A program made the translations under genes and the position numbers. From NCBI GenBank assembly GCA_023336205.1, contig JALQCR010000001.1, forward strand, positions 369,960 through 433,959: DNA of 64,000 nucleotides. Direction: 5' to 3'. This DNA comes from Pseudanabaena sp. Salubria-1. Lineage in GTDB: Bacteria > Cyanobacteriota > Cyanobacteriia > Pseudanabaenales > Pseudanabaenaceae. Below are positions 26,589-35,535 of the stretch, in pieces. The notes under the pieces were generated by a model, which had not been told where the DNA came from, searched no databases, and saw only the letters and a program-made list of their open reading frames with translations. Position 1 is the first letter of the stretch; the number at the start of each line of letters is the position of its first letter.

Positions 26589-27725
26589 ATGATGCAGAGT
26601 ACAGATAACAAGTATACAAATAGGTCAGAGCAGCCTTATGTAACCCAAGACGTTGATGCTTATACAGACAACGTTGATAACTTAATGGACGATCTGTTTG
26701 GAGATGTCGAATCCACGCTCCATGTTGATTATGCTAAGCAGCGATCGCTTAGACAAAGAAACTCACAAACCAAGCAAAGCAAAACATCATCTCCCTATGC
26801 TTCTGTACAAGCCTCAAGTTCAGATATAGTAGCAATTCCTAAACTGGACACCTCCGAGAAGGATCTATCAACATCAAAAGATACTGTCAGCATTACCAAG
26901 CTTAATGTTGCTGATATTGCTTTACCACCCATATCTAAACAAGATGTGCTCTGGATTCAACCCTACATTATGCGGAATCCAGAGCCGACCAGCAACCTAC
27001 CACCGATACCACCTGAGGTAGTAGTCCCGAAATATAATCTGCTTGATCGCCTCTTGCTAGTCTTTGCTTGCAGCTCTGCCCTAATCGCAGCAGTAATGTG
27101 GACAATTAATCATGGAATTTGGTTGGGCAAGCAATCAGTTAATGTTGCTCAAGTCTCGGCTAAAGACACAGGCTCTAATAAAGCCTTTGGCGAAGAAATT
27201 AAGCGAATGTTGTCGGAAGTAGTAGACAAAAATCGGGCGATCGCAACTACTGCCAACAGCACCATTGGTGGCAATATGCCCCTCATGGCAGCACCCCTCG
27301 TTGGCAATATGCAATTGCCTATGGGGACAAATAATCCTTTTGTGAATGGGTTGCAGCAGCCAATGTATGTACCTGTGTATCAACCACCTGCTTTAAGCAA
27401 TAGTGGTAATTCACCATCTCCTCTTGCCTTGCCACCTGCCACATCAAATAACTCGATTGATGTGTCTAACTCTGCGACAACGACCAGACCAAATGCAGTT
27501 ACTCAAGTCACTGCTGCGCCTGCGCCATCATATACATTGATAGGTGTACTTGACTTAGGCGATCGCTCTACCGCAATGCTTGATATAAATGGCTCTGTCC
27601 AATCTATCGGACTTGGCAAAGCGATCAGCAATACAGGTTGGATTTTATCCCGCGTTAGCCAGCAGGAGATCATCCTCAAGCGCGGCAAGGAAACTAAAAC
27701 TATATTTGTTGGGCAAAAATTCTAA
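26589..27725 (+). CDS. Single-span membrane protein with PilP/GspC-like C-terminus
   Basis: The 378-residue protein has an acidic, Ser/Thr-rich cytoplasmic N-terminus. One membrane helix lies at about residues 150-170 (LLLVFACSSALIAAVMW), followed by a long Pro/Asn-rich linker. The C-terminal domain (YTLIGVLDLGDRSTAMLDI, then GWILSRVSQQEIILKRGKETKTIFVGQKF) has the beta-rich pattern of PilP or GspC periplasmic domains that present a value-of-homeostasis fold. A role in type IV pilus or secretion assembly is possible but unproven. A perfect hairpin follows the stop. Confidence 0.65.
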   Translation: MMQSTDNKYTNRSEQPYVTQDVDAYTDNVDNLMDDLFGDVESTLHVDYAKQRSLRQRNSQTKQSKTSSPYASVQASSSDIVAIPKLDTSEKDLSTSKDTVSITKLNVADIALPPISKQDVLWIQPYIMRNPEPTSNLPPIPPEVVVPKYNLLDRLLLVFACSSALIAAVMWTINHGIWLGKQSVNVAQVSAKDTGSNKAFGEEIKRMLSEVVDKNRAIATTANSTIGGNMPLMAAPLVGNMQLPMGTNNPFVNGLQQPMYVPVYQPPALSNSGNSPSPLALPPATSNNSIDVSNSATTTRPNAVTQVTAAPAPSYTLIGVLDLGDRSTAMLDINGSVQSIGLGKAISNTGWILSRVSQQEIILKRGKETKTIFVGQKF

Positions 27726-27734
27726 TATAGTCCT

Positions 27735-27785
27735 AAAACCAAACGATAATTGCGGCTCTTCGCGCCGCAATTATCGTTTGGTTTT
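27735..27785 (+). terminator. Terminator hairpin, 21-bp perfect arms
   Basis: AAAACCAAACGATAATTGCGG pairs exactly with CCGCAATTATCGTTTGGTTTT around CTCTTCGCG. It begins 10 bp after the preceding stop codon. Confidence 0.85.
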
Positions 27786-27853
27786 GTCTATGCCAATGTT
27801 GATATTGGGTTACAATTTTTCTGGAAAGCGCCTAAAACATCTGAGGAAAGTAT

Positions 27854-28426
27854 ATGGGGTTAATAGAGGATATATCTCGCTTTTTAGAGACCCGCCTAGA
27901 GGAGTTTATTCGCAATAACCCACAGATTGAGTTGCAAATCCTCGAAGATAAATTGCGGCAGCAAGAAGAAGAAATAGCGAAACTAATCGTTAGCTCGAAA
28001 CTGGAGGAGAAACAGCTCCAAGATCGGATTCTGGAAATCGCCGAAGAAATTCGCGTCTGGCACGATCGCACTGTTAAAGCAGAATCCTTTGATCGTCCTG
28101 ACTTAGCTAGTGCAGCCAAAGAACGTGAAGCTGCACTCTTGCGCCAAGGTAACCAAATCTGGGCGCAGATGGAACTTGTCAAAAAACGAGCCACTGATAG
28201 TCAAACGCTACAGGTGCAGATCCAAGAGCGGCGCAAAGAAGTTCAAGCCAAAGTCGCTGAGGCTGCTAAAACTGCCAAAGCAAAATCACCAACTAGTACT
28301 CCTTTAAATTGGGATAATCTTTATACTCCGCCATTTCGAGATCCTAACGATAAGTTAGAGGAAACTTTTCGTCGTTGGGAAATGGATGAAGAACTCGAAC
28401 GACTCAAACGCAATATGGGTAAATAA
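27854..28426 (+). CDS. TIGR04376-like coiled-coil protein
   Basis: The 190-residue protein opens MGLIEDISRFLETRLEEFI and is a nearly continuous coiled coil to about residue 145 (EDKLRQQEEEIAKLI, then QIQERRKEVQAKV). A short conserved tail follows with DPNDKLEETFRRWEMDEELERLK. This is the pattern of a conserved cyanobacterial family (TIGR04376, from memory) of unknown function. A ribosome binding site (GAGGAAAG) precedes the ATG. No membrane segment is present. Confidence 0.75.
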   Translation: MGLIEDISRFLETRLEEFIRNNPQIELQILEDKLRQQEEEIAKLIVSSKLEEKQLQDRILEIAEEIRVWHDRTVKAESFDRPDLASAAKEREAALLRQGNQIWAQMELVKKRATDSQTLQVQIQERRKEVQAKVAEAAKTAKAKSPTSTPLNWDNLYTPPFRDPNDKLEETFRRWEMDEELERLKRNMGK

Positions 28427-28540
28427 AATCCACAATAAGCGAGGTTCTTTACGGCTCAATTATTGCGATCGCTATATTTTTTACGCGCTAGTAAAATTTG
28501 CAAACCATCATGCTATAATAGGAAAGCGTCAAAAATGCAA

Positions 28541-28614
28541 CGGGATGTAGCGCAGCTTGGTAGCGCACCACTTTGGGGTAGTGGGGGTCTTGGGTTCAAA
28601 TCCCAACATTCCGA
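28541..28614 (+). tRNA. tRNA-Pro (anticodon GGG)
   Basis: The cloverleaf can be drawn completely: acceptor stem CGGGATG/CATTCCG, D stem GCGC/GCGC, anticodon stem CCACT/AGTGG with the loop TTGGGGT (anticodon GGG), and T stem TTGGG/CCCAA with loop TTCAAAT. The discriminator is A and no CCA is encoded. It reads CCC and CCU proline codons. A hairpin terminator follows. Confidence 0.93.
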
Positions 28615-28623
28615 TTTCGTAAT

Positions 28624-28666
28624 AAAAAAATCAGAGATATTGCAAGTCAATATCTCTGATTTTTTA
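28624..28666. terminator. Bidirectional terminator between tRNA-Pro and the Nudix gene
   Basis: AAAAAAATCAGAGATATTG and CAATATCTCTGATTTTTT pair around CAAGT. The hairpin begins 10 bp after the tRNA and its far end overlaps the stop codon of the opposing Nudix gene, so it can serve both. Confidence 0.85.
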
Positions 28667-29104
28667 TGTAGCTACTACACCTGCTAAACCCTCTGGAACT
28701 AGTCTTATATGCTGGTTTTTGATTTCTGCCAATGACAGCCATCTTGCAGTAAATTTTGTTTTTATAGAATCTTCGTAACAAGTTAGCTCTTCTTTGTCAT
28801 ACCAAGATTTATCTACAAATTCAGCGTCATAGACAAACACAACTTCATGACCTTGTTTGCCTTCGTAGACAAATATATTCTCGATTACCTTAATCAGGCG
28901 CAGCTTCTCTACTTCGATAGATATCTCCTCATTAATTTCACGCAACATCGCTTCTTGGCTACTTTCTCCAAACTCGATTCCTCCACCTAATGGACGGCAA
29001 AAATAGTCCTGCTTGATCGAGTCAAAGCATTCCGATACTAAAATTTTGTTGTCTTTGCGGAATAAGCAAATGGAAATCGGTCTGATGCATTGAGGCTTAT
29101 CCAT
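28664..29104 (-). CDS. Nudix hydrolase
   Basis: Starting at MDKPQCIRP (29104) gives 146 residues; the frame opens at 29140 but the extra 12 residues look non-conserved. The Nudix box is complete: GGGIEFGESSQEAMLREINEE, with all catalytic glutamates. This superfamily hydrolyses nucleoside diphosphates linked to another moiety. The flanking sequence (FCRPLG before the box) resembles small MutT/NUDIX proteins of unknown substrate. It is transcribed alone and shares a terminator with tRNA-Pro. Confidence 0.9.
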   Translation of the reverse strand: MDKPQCIRPISICLFRKDNKILVSECFDSIKQDYFCRPLGGGIEFGESSQEAMLREINEEISIEVEKLRLIKVIENIFVYEGKQGHEVVFVYDAEFVDKSWYDKEELTCYEDSIKTKFTARWLSLAEIKNQHIRLVPEGLAGVVAT

Positions 29105-29247
29105 GAGTCTAAATTTTAGTATTTGTGATGCCGATCGCAAATTATCACAATTAAGATCACAGGAACAAGAACTTGCGATCGCAGTCCTAACATTTAAACA
29201 AAGATATCTTCAATGTTATAGAAAAAACTTTTTATATTCCACCAATT

Positions 29248-29493
29248 ATGATCCTCAATTCCCTGAATGAAACTCGCTCCATTGAAGTTATTACCATCGC
29301 TGGTAGAGAGTGCGGGATTGTCTTCTTAGGAAAAACTTTTGTCGCTGATAAATCCTATGACACCTTAGACCATGCGATCGCTGCTAGTAAGAAAGATTTA
29401 GACTTAGGTGTTGCTGTAGTCATCACACCTGATGAAGATCAATTCCGAGTTTGGGTGTTAGTACCAGATCAAATGATTCTTCAAGCTGCTTAG
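29248..29493 (+). CDS. Small conserved hypothetical protein
   Basis: This 81-residue acidic protein contains IEVITIAGRECGIVFLGKTFV followed by a helix (TLDHAIAASKKDLDLG) and a second strand pair (VAVVITPDEDQFRVWVLV). The pattern suggests a small alpha/beta domain. I do not recognise the family. It stands alone between two divergent/convergent genes and is followed by two adjacent terminator hairpins. Confidence 0.6.
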   Translation: MILNSLNETRSIEVITIAGRECGIVFLGKTFVADKSYDTLDHAIAASKKDLDLGVAVVITPDEDQFRVWVLVPDQMILQAA

Positions 29494-29505
29494 TCAGTCA
29501 AGATT

Positions 29506-29577
29506 AAAAAGGGCTATAGCCCTTTTTGTTAGGACAAAATAAAAAAAAGAGAGTTGCGCTGCAACTCTCTTTTTTTT
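29506..29577 (+). terminator. Two adjacent terminator hairpins
   Basis: The first, at 29506-29527, pairs AAAAAGGGCTA with TAGCCCTTTTT. The second, at 29541-29577, pairs AAAAAAAAGAGAGTTGC with GCAACTCTCTTTTTTTT. Both follow the 81-residue gene within 90 bp. Confidence 0.85.
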
Positions 29578-29703
29578 AGTGGCTATAGCAAGAAAAAAAG
29601 CAGAGGCTATATAAAAAATGGTCGCTACTTTTTTGTTCTTGCTATGTAGAAGCGATCGTGCTAGATTGTTTGAATATCGTACTTTAATCAAAAAAATAGG
29701 CTT

Positions 29704-30318
29704 ATGGAAAGTGACGATCCGCATCAAAGTAGATTCAGGCAATTCAGAGATAGTAAGCACCATCAATTTTCGCCAAATATACAATTGCCGACCAATCAGG
29801 TCGTAGTGAATATTGGCACATGGACAAAAGAACAGGTTAGTAATCTTGCCGAAAGTGTTAGAGATATTCATCTTCCCGATATGAGCACTAAATTAGAATT
29901 GCCGTTGCAAAATTGTTCTGTCCCTGCGGGTTTCCCTTCTCCTGCGGAAGACTATGTGGAACATAAGCTCGATCTTAATAGTTACTTAGTGACTCATCCT
30001 GCGGCGACATTCTTTGTTCGAACTTCAGGGAATTCGATGACTGGAGCACATATTCATGATGGTGACCTACTGATTGTCGATCGCTCTCTTGAAGCCACCC
30101 ACGGCGATATCGTGATCGCTGTAGTCCAGGGAGAAATTACGGTCAAACGCTTACATTATCAAAGAGGCGAAGTTGCACTAGTTCCTGAGAACGACGGCTA
30201 CAAAACGATTTTCATTAACGAACATTCCGAACTACATATTTGGGGAGTTGTCACTAATGTTATCCACAGTGTTAGACCGAAAAGCCGAAAAAAGATTCGC
30301 TCTGGTCGATTGCAATAA
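29704..30318 (+). CDS. umuD: UmuD-like S24 peptidase (SOS translesion synthesis)
   Basis: UmuD proteins cleave themselves on RecA stimulation and activate the UmuC polymerase. Visible here are the cleavage site CSVPAG/FPSP, the catalytic serine in TSGNSMTGAHIHDGD and the catalytic lysine in GEITVKRLH. From ATG 29704 the product has 204 residues; an internal ATG at 29881 (MSTKLELPL) would give the more usual shorter form. The gene overlaps umuC, implying co-translation. No clear LexA box could be placed upstream. Confidence 0.9.
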   Translation: MESDDPHQSRFRQFRDSKHHQFSPNIQLPTNQVVVNIGTWTKEQVSNLAESVRDIHLPDMSTKLELPLQNCSVPAGFPSPAEDYVEHKLDLNSYLVTHPAATFFVRTSGNSMTGAHIHDGDLLIVDRSLEATHGDIVIAVVQGEITVKRLHYQRGEVALVPENDGYKTIFINEHSELHIWGVVTNVIHSVRPKSRKKIRSGRLQ

Positions 30319-31549
30319 CTTTTACGTTTCCTGTGAACGTTTATTTAATCCCACACTCAGGGGAAAACCTGTAGTAGTTCTGTCAAACAATGATGGTTGT
30401 GTAGTGGCGAGATCGCAGGAAGTCAAAGATCTCGGTATCAAGATGGGCGTGCCTGTCTTCCGAATATACGAACTCATCAAGCGCTATGATGTTCAGGTCT
30501 ATTCCTCGAACTACAGTCTTTATGGCGATTTGTCAGGTAGAGTCATGTCTACATTGGCTTATTTTGCCCCCGATGTAGACATCTACTCAATTGATGAAGC
30601 CTTTATCGATTTATCAGGATTTCGATATCGTGACTTGACGGAATATGGCAATGAAATCCGTCAAAGAGTGCTGCAATGGGTGGGAATTCCAGTTTCAGTA
30701 GGAATTGCCCCGACCAAAACCTTAGCAAAGTTAGCCAATCTGATTGCTAAAAAATCTAGCTCAGGTGTTTTCGATCTCAGTGTTTATCCATCTATTGATG
30801 AAATTCTATCTCAAGTGGATGTTGGTGATATTTGGGGTATTGGACTCAAATATGCTAGCTGGCTAAGAGAAAGAGGGATTAATACAGCATTACAATTAAA
30901 AAATGCTGATGAAAGCTTGATTCGGAAAAAGATGGGTATCGTTGGTGTTAAATTGCAATTAGAGCTAAGAGGTGAATCTTGTTTAGCGATGGAGTTACTG
31001 GATAATCCCAAAAAAGGAACTTGTGTCTCTCGATCGTTTCCGCAGTCAATAGATACGCTGCCTGAACTAAAAGAAGCGATCGCTTCTTTTACACATCGAG
31101 CCGCCGAGAAACTACGGCGGCAAAAACAAGCTGCTAGTGTGATCACCGTTTTTGCGAGAACTAGTCCTTTTCGAGATAATTTCTACTCAAATAGCGCCAC
31201 CGCAGAATTGGATTTATCAACTAACTACACGCTTGAACTATCCCGTGTTGCGGCTCAGCTAACTGAAAGTATCTATCGCAAAGGACAAAATTTTAAAAAA
31301 GCTGGTGTGATAATGACAGGGCTTGTGTCTGAAAAGCAAGTCCAAGGCAATCTTTTTGATGTTAGTAATGATGAGGAAAAAATGCGATCGCGCAATCTGA
31401 TGAGCGTAATGGATACGATCAATGAAATATATGGTAGGGATACTTTACGGTTTGCGACCACTGGAGTGATCCAAGTCTGGAAAACTAAATCTGAACAGCG
31501 ATCTCCAAAATACACAACCTGTTGGCAAGATCTACTCGAAGTTTCATAA
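30257..31549 (+). CDS. umuC: UmuC-like Y-family DNA polymerase
   Basis: This is the catalytic subunit of a translesion polymerase. The start MLSTVLDRK at 30257 is an ATG overlapping umuD by 62 bp; a TTG at 30248 is possible. The 430-residue protein shows the palm motifs VDCNNFYVSCERLF (residues 15-28) and YSIDEAFIDLSG, the finger segment VVLSNNDGCVVARS, a helix-hairpin-helix region (VGDIWGIGLKYASWL), and the UmuC tail ending RSPKYTTCWQDLLEV. All catalytic acidic residues are present. Confidence 0.95.
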   Translation: MLSTVLDRKAEKRFALVDCNNFYVSCERLFNPTLRGKPVVVLSNNDGCVVARSQEVKDLGIKMGVPVFRIYELIKRYDVQVYSSNYSLYGDLSGRVMSTLAYFAPDVDIYSIDEAFIDLSGFRYRDLTEYGNEIRQRVLQWVGIPVSVGIAPTKTLAKLANLIAKKSSSGVFDLSVYPSIDEILSQVDVGDIWGIGLKYASWLRERGINTALQLKNADESLIRKKMGIVGVKLQLELRGESCLAMELLDNPKKGTCVSRSFPQSIDTLPELKEAIASFTHRAAEKLRRQKQAASVITVFARTSPFRDNFYSNSATAELDLSTNYTLELSRVAAQLTESIYRKGQNFKKAGVIMTGLVSEKQVQGNLFDVSNDEEKMRSRNLMSVMDTINEIYGRDTLRFATTGVIQVWKTKSEQRSPKYTTCWQDLLEVS

Positions 31550-31584
31550 AAAAAGAGGCGGTGCTTAGCACCGCCTCTTTTTTT
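31548..31584. terminator. Bidirectional terminator between umuC and pdhB
   Basis: AAAAAAAGAGGCGGTGC pairs with GCACCGCCTCTTTTTTT around TTA. It overlaps the umuC stop and lies 8 bp beyond the stop of the opposing pdhB gene. Confidence 0.9.
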
Positions 31585-31591
31585 ATGCTTT

Positions 31592-32566
31592 TTATGCTAA
31601 CAATTTCTCAACTGCGGCAATCACATCTTCAGGTTGAGGAATTGTCAGATTTTCCAATCCGCCATTGTAGGGAGTTGGCACATCCAGCGCTGCGAGACGT
31701 ACAATTGGCGCATCAAGCTCATCAAAATAGCTATCATTAATCGAAGCAATGATCTCCGAACCAATACTGGCACAGCGCATTCCTTCTTCAACGATGACAA
31801 TGCGATGAGTTTTCCGCAACGAGGTGACGATGGTTTCCATATCCAAAGGCTTGAGCGAAATCAAGTCAATCACTTCAGGATCGTAGCCTCTGTCAACTAA
31901 AGTTTCGACTGCCTTGAGTACGTGGTAGCGCATCCGAGAATAGGTCAGGATCGTCACATCATTACCTTCGCGTACGATTTCGGCTTTGTCGAGAGGCAAC
32001 AAATATTCTTCGTCGGGGATATCTTCCTTGAGGTTGTACAGCAACACATGCTCAAAGAAAAGGATCGGGTTATCATTACGAATTGCTGACTTTAGCAAGC
32101 CTTTGGCATTGTAAGGCGTGGAGCAAGCCACCATTTTAATGCCTGGAACAGCTTGAAAATAGGTTTCAAGCCGCTGCGAATGTTCTGCACCGAGGTTGCG
32201 ACCAACGCCCCCAGGTCCACGAATAACGATCGGGATTTTGAAATTACCGCCAGAGGTATAGCGCAACATCCCAGCATTATTTGAGATTTGGTTAAAGGCG
32301 AGTAGTAAGAAGCCCATGTTCATGCCTTCGATGATCGGGCGTAAGCCTGTCATTGCTGAGCCGATCGCCATACCTGTAAAGCTATTTTCTGCGATCGGGG
32401 TGTCGAGTAGGCGCAAGTCACCATATTTCTTGTAAAGGTCTTTGGTTACTTTGTAGGAGCCGCCATAATGCCCCACGTCTTCGCCTAAAACATAAACGGC
32501 TGGATCGCGCTCCATTTCCTCATCGATCGCTTCTCTGAGGGCGTTAAAAAAAGTAACCTCTGCCAT
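31592..32566 (-). CDS. pdhB: Pyruvate dehydrogenase E1 component, beta subunit
   Basis: PdhB forms, with PdhA, the thiamine-diphosphate enzyme that feeds pyruvate into acetyl-CoA. The 324-residue length is standard. Typical features are [74 protein letters not shown] and the late [16 protein letters not shown]. The alpha subunit is not nearby, as is common in cyanobacteria. It is transcribed alone and ends at a shared terminator with umuC. Confidence 0.96.
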   Translation of the reverse strand: MAEVTFFNALREAIDEEMERDPAVYVLGEDVGHYGGSYKVTKDLYKKYGDLRLLDTPIAENSFTGMAIGSAMTGLRPIIEGMNMGFLLLAFNQISNNAGMLRYTSGGNFKIPIVIRGPGGVGRNLGAEHSQRLETYFQAVPGIKMVACSTPYNAKGLLKSAIRNDNPILFFEHVLLYNLKEDIPDEEYLLPLDKAEIVREGNDVTILTYSRMRYHVLKAVETLVDRGYDPEVIDLISLKPLDMETIVTSLRKTHRIVIVEEGMRCASIGSEIIASINDSYFDELDAPIVRLAALDVPTPYNGGLENLTIPQPEDVIAAVEKLLA

Positions 32567-32768
32567 ATAAATCTGTGATTGTATCTATGATTATGTAAAC
32601 AAGTCTTAAGCGATTATATCTTTTGGGGTGCGACAATACACATAACCTTGCTTGTGTATATTGTCGCTAAGAATATTCAAAAATTGCTAGCCCTCATAAA
32701 AGCTATTTTTGAAATCGTCTTTCAATCAGTTTTTATAAAATTTAATTCGATACACTTTTGTTTCCTTA

Positions 32769-33011
32769 TCACCATTCTATAGTTTCGCTACAATCATTAA
32801 TAGGAGTTGCTAAACCTTCCACAATTGATGCTCCTACTTCAGGAATTGAGAGTAAATAGATTGTTTCTTGAATCCCTTTCCAATCTTCTTGGGAGACTAG
32901 AAAAGCATCAGAAGTATTTCTTGGAATTAGGATAGGCTCATGAGACTGTGAAACTTCATTGATCAGATCTTGAAGTTTCACTTGAGCTTCGGTTAGAGGC
33001 ACAATGGACAT
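32769..33011 (-). CDS. Phd/YefM-type antitoxin without an evident toxin
   Basis: The 80-residue protein begins MSIVPLTEAQVKLQDLINEVSQSHEPILIPRN, the Phd/YefM DNA-binding fold, followed by DAFLVSQEDWKGIQET and an acidic tail. A RelE/YoeB toxin usually follows directly. Here no open toxin frame is seen between this gene and pdhB, only stop-containing sequence. It is therefore probably an orphan antitoxin or the remainder of a decayed pair. Confidence 0.8.
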   Translation of the reverse strand: MSIVPLTEAQVKLQDLINEVSQSHEPILIPRNTSDAFLVSQEDWKGIQETIYLLSIPEVGASIVEGLATPINDCSETIEW

Positions 33012-33144
33012 TTCTTGCTCCTAGAAACTTGATTGTAGCAGCCTGAGATTCAATCATATTAAGAAAATTATAGCTTCCATTCACCCTGATAATCTTCAAC
33101 TAAACGAAATAGACTTGTGGTAAAGGCGATTACAATGTTCAAAG

Positions 33145-33252
33145 CATATGGGCATCTCCAAAAATAGCTCTATTCTCAATAAGGTGATACTAAAATCCTT
33201 GATTTGTATCTGTTATTCTCAATAATTGTGAATTAATAGAGATGCCCGTATG
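33145..33252. repeat. Short MITE-like element with inverted ends
   Basis: CATATGGGCATCTC at 33145-33158 and GAGATGCCCGTATG at 33239-33252 are inverted repeats (13 of 14 positions). The 108-bp unit has an AT-rich, non-coding interior. It fills part of the gap between the antitoxin gene and the 438-residue gene. No target duplication could be identified. Confidence 0.5.
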
Positions 33253-33337
33253 TAGAAAAAACTATATATGTATGTTTAATTTGATAAAAATCTCTAAGAG
33301 ACAAAGTACTTGTAATTGATTTAATACAGATATTTTG

Positions 33338-34654
33338 TTAGCAGTTCTTAAACCAAAGTGCTGTAAGTAAATCCTTTGACCATTCGTAAATATATGCGTC
33401 ATCATCCAAAGCTTTTAGGGCAATCATTATACTAGTGCTTTCGTTGCTTTGATATTTATCAACGCAGAGAGAGATAAAATCTAGGTATGATGGGATTTCC
33501 AAATTACTACCTTGTTGAAAATTGTCTAAAAATCCTTCTCCTGTTACACAAATTAGTGATGGGGGATTTAGTACATCGTCGAACAACAATTCAGCAAATT
33601 CACACAAATAGTTTTTGGCAATCTCAAACTCATTTTTCATCTTTAGACAAGCACTTAATTGTAAAAGATAAATTGCTGTATTCAATCCAAACCAATGTGT
33701 TCCAAGCCTCTCAAGTGTTTCTGTCAGTATACAAATTAGTTCGCAAATAAAACCTCCTCTTCTATTAGCAACCGCAATAATCAAAGTAATTAGCTGCGGA
33801 GCGCATCCAAGAATAAACTCATCATAATCTTCTGACAGCCCAAATGCTGGAGTAAGCATCGGCATATAGCTACTTTTATTTTGCCAATCTAATAACTTTC
33901 CTGACCAGTATTCAACTTCCTCTTCATTATGTGATTTCCCGATAGCCATAGCACAAAAGATAGGTATAGCCCAACCAGATCCCAAATAAGTATTAAGATC
34001 TTCTGTACCCTGAAAATCGTTAATACTTTCTGCCTTTAAAATATCCATTAGGTCTGGTATGAGCCTACTATCACCCCTAGCAAGATGAATATATGAACTT
34101 AATATGTCATTTTTTGATAAATCTAGATTAGTAGCATGTTTCAATATAGAAACATAATTAACCTGTCTACTCCATAAAGCTGAGTTTAAAAGTTTATACA
34201 AGGCGATGTAATCGACAGTTTCCCTAACTCTTACGTGCTGATTTAATACATCGCAAAGAAATGATGTAGCTTGATCACTACCTAAAAGATATATTTTGTA
34301 GTTGTTTTTTCCATATTGCGATTCTAAATTTCGAGGTCTACTTGAGTTTTGCCCACCTTGTGCAATAACGTGAAAAAAGAATAATGGCTTTTCAAATCTC
34401 CTACTTTCTTGTGCATATACCTTTAATGGGTTATTCGTCATTGCATTAGTCGCTTGACTTTCAACTTCAAAAATAAATAGAGGAAAGTGATTCCCTTTTT
34501 TATTAAACCAAGCAACATCAACAGCAGGTGCTTCACCACCATTTGATTCGTCAACAGGAAACTCTTTCTCAACGTGATAGTCCAAAACTTCACCAAGTTT
34601 AACTATCCCCTCTATCAAAGATTTGCCAAGAGAAAGTTTATGTTCAGCCATCAA
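33338..34654 (-). CDS. Uncharacterised protein with nuclease-fold-like N-terminus
   Basis: I do not recognise this 438-residue protein. Residues 40-75 read APAVDVAWF then FPLFIFEVESQAT, a D...E-x-Q spacing reminiscent of restriction-endonuclease-like folds. The rest is helical and repetitive in style, possibly a solenoid (for example DLMDILKAESINDFQ, then ITLIIAVANRRGGFICEL). There is no signal or membrane segment. It is AT-rich compared with its neighbours, which suggests transfer. It stands alone on the minus strand beside a Uma2 gene and an IS701 copy. A defence role is a guess. Confidence 0.55.
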   Translation of the reverse strand: MMAEHKLSLGKSLIEGIVKLGEVLDYHVEKEFPVDESNGGEAPAVDVAWFNKKGNHFPLFIFEVESQATNAMTNNPLKVYAQESRRFEKPLFFFHVIAQGGQNSSRPRNLESQYGKNNYKIYLLGSDQATSFLCDVLNQHVRVRETVDYIALYKLLNSALWSRQVNYVSILKHATNLDLSKNDILSSYIHLARGDSRLIPDLMDILKAESINDFQGTEDLNTYLGSGWAIPIFCAMAIGKSHNEEEVEYWSGKLLDWQNKSSYMPMLTPAFGLSEDYDEFILGCAPQLITLIIAVANRRGGFICELICILTETLERLGTHWFGLNTAIYLLQLSACLKMKNEFEIAKNYLCEFAELLFDDVLNPPSLICVTGEGFLDNFQQGSNLEIPSYLDFISLCVDKYQSNESTSIMIALKALDDDAYIYEWSKDLLTALWFKNC

Positions 34655-34740
34655 TAATTAATATCCCAAATAATATAAAAATGCTAACTATTTATCCTAG
34701 AAATCCTTATGAATTTCCTGTATTATGATCGCACCCAAAA

Positions 34741-35445
34741 TCAAACTTCCTCTTGCTGTGAATAATTCGCTCTCACCCATCCCCGAAACTCTTTTAAAGT
34801 TTTGCTTTCGCCTAAGAGCAAGCGCTTCTGCACATATTCCACAATAATTGCTGCGGGTAAAGTCGGAAACGACAAACTATTTTCTATCGCAACATATTCC
34901 CCATTTTGCAAAGCTAGAAACTCTAAACTATAACCATCATAGCGCCAGACTTCAGGCACACCTAGAAGTGCGTAAATCGGTAAACGGCGATCGCTAGGAT
35001 TCGTGATATCCACTTCTAAAACCAGATCGGGCGGAGGATCTTGTCCGACAATGACATTTTCTTTCTCACGGATCACCAATTCATTCTTAACGTAATAGCA
35101 AGAGTCAGGTTCTGCCCCAATCTTTAACTCTGGTATCTTCATTAGTAGAGATCCTAGTCGTCTCATATCTATCTCTAATTCATCAACAAATACACCGAGT
35201 AAAGCCTCAATAAATCGATTGCTACCTTCATGCAGTAAGAGAGGCGACATAATTTCTAAAGTACCGTTAATGTAATGGAATAAAGTTTTACGACGATCGC
35301 CAACATCTGCAAGTAAGCACTCAAAAGTTTCCCAACTCACCCCATGAAGCAAGACCCGATTTTCAGATAATGGTCTTGGATTCTCGATTTTTTCACTTAC
35401 TGATGTAGCAGCTTGCTCTCTTGGTAAGGTTGGAGTATTCATCAT
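34741..35445 (-). CDS. Uma2-family (DUF820) endonuclease-like protein
   Basis: The 234-residue protein shows the DUF820/Uma2 pattern: DRRKTLFHYINGTLEIMSPL (about residues 48-67), PDSCYYVKN, PPDLVLEVDITNPSDRRLPIYALLGVPEVWRYD (about residues 137-170) and a C-terminal helical tail. The D-(x)n-E-V-D arrangement fits the PD-(D/E)XK fold. These genes are extremely numerous in cyanobacteria; activity and target are unknown. It starts at MMNTPT, the second ATG being equally possible. Confidence 0.85.
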   Translation of the reverse strand: MMNTPTLPREQAATSVSEKIENPRPLSENRVLLHGVSWETFECLLADVGDRRKTLFHYINGTLEIMSPLLLHEGSNRFIEALLGVFVDELEIDMRRLGSLLMKIPELKIGAEPDSCYYVKNELVIREKENVIVGQDPPPDLVLEVDITNPSDRRLPIYALLGVPEVWRYDGYSLEFLALQNGEYVAIENSLSFPTLPAAIIVEYVQKRLLLGESKTLKEFRGWVRANYSQQEEV

Positions 35446-35535
35446 GATTGTTTAAAGAAAAATACGGGCAGTTGTAAACCTAGATCTTTGACGCTGAGAA
35501 CAAGATCCAAAAATTTAAACCCAAATTTAGCTTAA

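Noticed and set aside
28501..28540. Second tRNA upstream of tRNA-Pro
   Set aside because: No cloverleaf can be drawn there; it is the likely tRNA promoter region (TATAAT-like TGCTATAATAGG).
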